Positions 63,288-64,000 of a stretch of DNA of 64,000 nt are shown here, in pieces; position 1 is the first letter of the stretch; each line of letters starts with the position of its first letter. The stretch comes from Methylogaea oryzae (lineage in GTDB: Bacteria > Pseudomonadota > Gammaproteobacteria > Methylococcales > Methylococcaceae): NCBI RefSeq assembly GCF_019669985.1, contig NZ_AP019782.1, forward strand, positions 3,900,001 through 3,964,000, in the 5' to 3' direction. The notes under the pieces were generated by a model. It had not been told where the DNA came from. It worked only from the letters and a program-made list of their open reading frames with translations, and ran no database searches. The translations under genes were made by a program, and so were the position numbers.

Positions 63288-64000
63288 TCAATCTTCGCGG
63301 ATCAGCTGCAACAGCTCTTCGGTGCCGATCTTTCCGCCGGCCTCGCCGCCGGCCAGCACGCTGTCGGCCAAATCGCGCTTGTGGCGGTGCAGGGCGACGA
63401 TTTTTTCCTCGATGGTGTCCTTGGCCACCAGCCGGTAGATGGTGACGGGACGCAGCTGGCCCATGCGGTGGGCGCGGTCGGAGGCTTGGTCTTCCACCGC
63501 CGGGTTCCACCAGGGGTCCATGTGGATGACGTAGTCGGCGGCGGTGAGATTGAGGCCGACGCCGCCGGCCTTGAGGCTGATGAGGAACACGTCGCCCTGG
63601 CCGGCCTGGAAGGCGTCCACCCGTTTCTTCCGTTCGGCCGCCGGCGTCTGGCCGTCCAGGTATTGGTAGGCGATGCCTTTTTCTTCCAGGTAATCGCGCA
63701 ACAGGCCCAGGTGATCGACGAACTGGCTGAACACCAAGGCCTTGTGGCGGTTGTCCAACAGCTCGTCCAGGGTCTCGCCGAACAGGGCCAGCTTGCTGCT
63801 GGGCAAGGCCATGCCCGGCTGCGCCAAGGAGCTGTGGCAGCAGGCGCGGCGCAGTTTCATGATGGCCGCCAGCACTTGCAGGTGCTTTTCGCCCTGGCCG
63901 GCGCCGCTGTTGGCCAAATCGGACACGGCCTTGCGGCGCAGAACTTCGTAGAAAGCCCGCTCCTGCTCGCTCAACTCCACCGTCAGGGTGATCTCGGTGC
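63288..64000 (-). CDS. SNF2-family helicase, C-terminal part (gene continues past window end)
   Basis: At least 237 residues; the frame is open to the end of the window and the start lies outside. It is the second RecA-like domain of a SNF2/Swi2 ATPase: KALVFSQFVDHLGLLRDYLE, FLISLKAGGVGLNLTAADYV, HMDPWWNPAVEDQASDRAHR and MGQLRPVTIYRLVAKDTIEE, the classical motifs V and VI. It ends ELLQLIRED. Bacterial SNF2 proteins remodel nucleoprotein such as RNA polymerase complexes or take part in repair. Confidence 0.93.
   Translation of the reverse strand, partial: TEITLTVELSEQERAFYEVLRRKAVSDLANSGAGQGEKHLQVLAAIMKLRRACCHSSLAQPGMALPSSKLALFGETLDELLDNRHKALVFSQFVDHLGLLRDYLEEKGIAYQYLDGQTPAAERKKRVDAFQAGQGDVFLISLKAGGVGLNLTAADYVIHMDPWWNPAVEDQASDRAHRMGQLRPVTIYRLVAKDTIEEKIVALHRHKRDLADSVLAGGEAGGKIGTEELLQLIRED

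Overview
The window looks like chromosomal DNA of a GC-rich gammaproteobacterium with autotrophic or mixotrophic capacity. The Crp/Vfr-type regulator, YhfA-type OsmC protein and SpeD lie together, as I recall them in Pseudomonas. Fis-PurH are adjacent, and there is a form II RuBisCO with CbbQ/CbbO activase subunits and a glycolate oxidase iron-sulfur subunit. Genus cannot be fixed from sequence reading alone. No rRNA, tRNA, CRISPR array, integrase or transposase was seen.

Layout. 1-8.7 kb holds housekeeping genes: ApbE lipoprotein, giant helicase Lhr, a small FmdB-like protein, Aas and a cold-shock protein. 8.74-35.5 kb is one long minus-strand locus encoding an extracellular contractile injection system (eCIS): sheath, tube, hub chaperone, linker protein, DUF4255 terminator, AAA+ ATPase, two large DUF4157 cargo-type proteins, tube-cap protein, LysM protein, a split spike (gpD plus gpV), PAAR tip, gp25, two gpJ-like wedges, a gpI-like protein and a DUF6519 protein. 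Many genes overlap by 4-8 nt, and a bidirectional terminator shared with the cold-shock gene closes the operon. 36-43.3 kb holds a cytochrome b561-type protein, cbbM, polA, a small PHA-type protein and a SulP transporter. 43.5-50.6 kb holds an amino-acid permease, a two-gene K+ channel/RCK unit downstream of crp, then yhfA-speD and glcF. 50.7-54.8 kb holds a degenerate HD-GYP protein, an EAL-type fragment, purH and fis. 55-58.9 kb holds cbbO-cbbQ, with a terminator-like hairpin touching the cbbQ ribosome-binding site, and a ParB/Srx-like protein. 58.9-64 kb holds a zincin-like protein, a LOG-family protein, a siaABC phosphorylation module behind a candidate Pho box, and the C-terminal part of a SNF2 helicase.

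Most notable: (1) the eCIS with one cargo carrying an HNH nuclease C-terminus and a second carrying a His/Cys pair like clan CD (caspase-like) peptidases, with no immunity gene and no recognisable tape measure or fibre; (2) palindromic GC-rich repeats inserted in frame inside three core genes (lhr twice, polA once, cbbO as a double copy), a pattern like the protein-coding palindromes of Rickettsia; (3) an attenuator-like hairpin before cbbQ; (4) a Pho box before siaABC, whose SiaA carries CBS domains in place of a membrane sensor.

Functional picture. CbbM fixes CO2, CbbQO is expected to reactivate it, SulP may supply bicarbonate, and GlcF would recycle the glycolate made by oxygenation. The eCIS would be assembled in the cytoplasm and released, carrying DUF4157 cargo to other cells.
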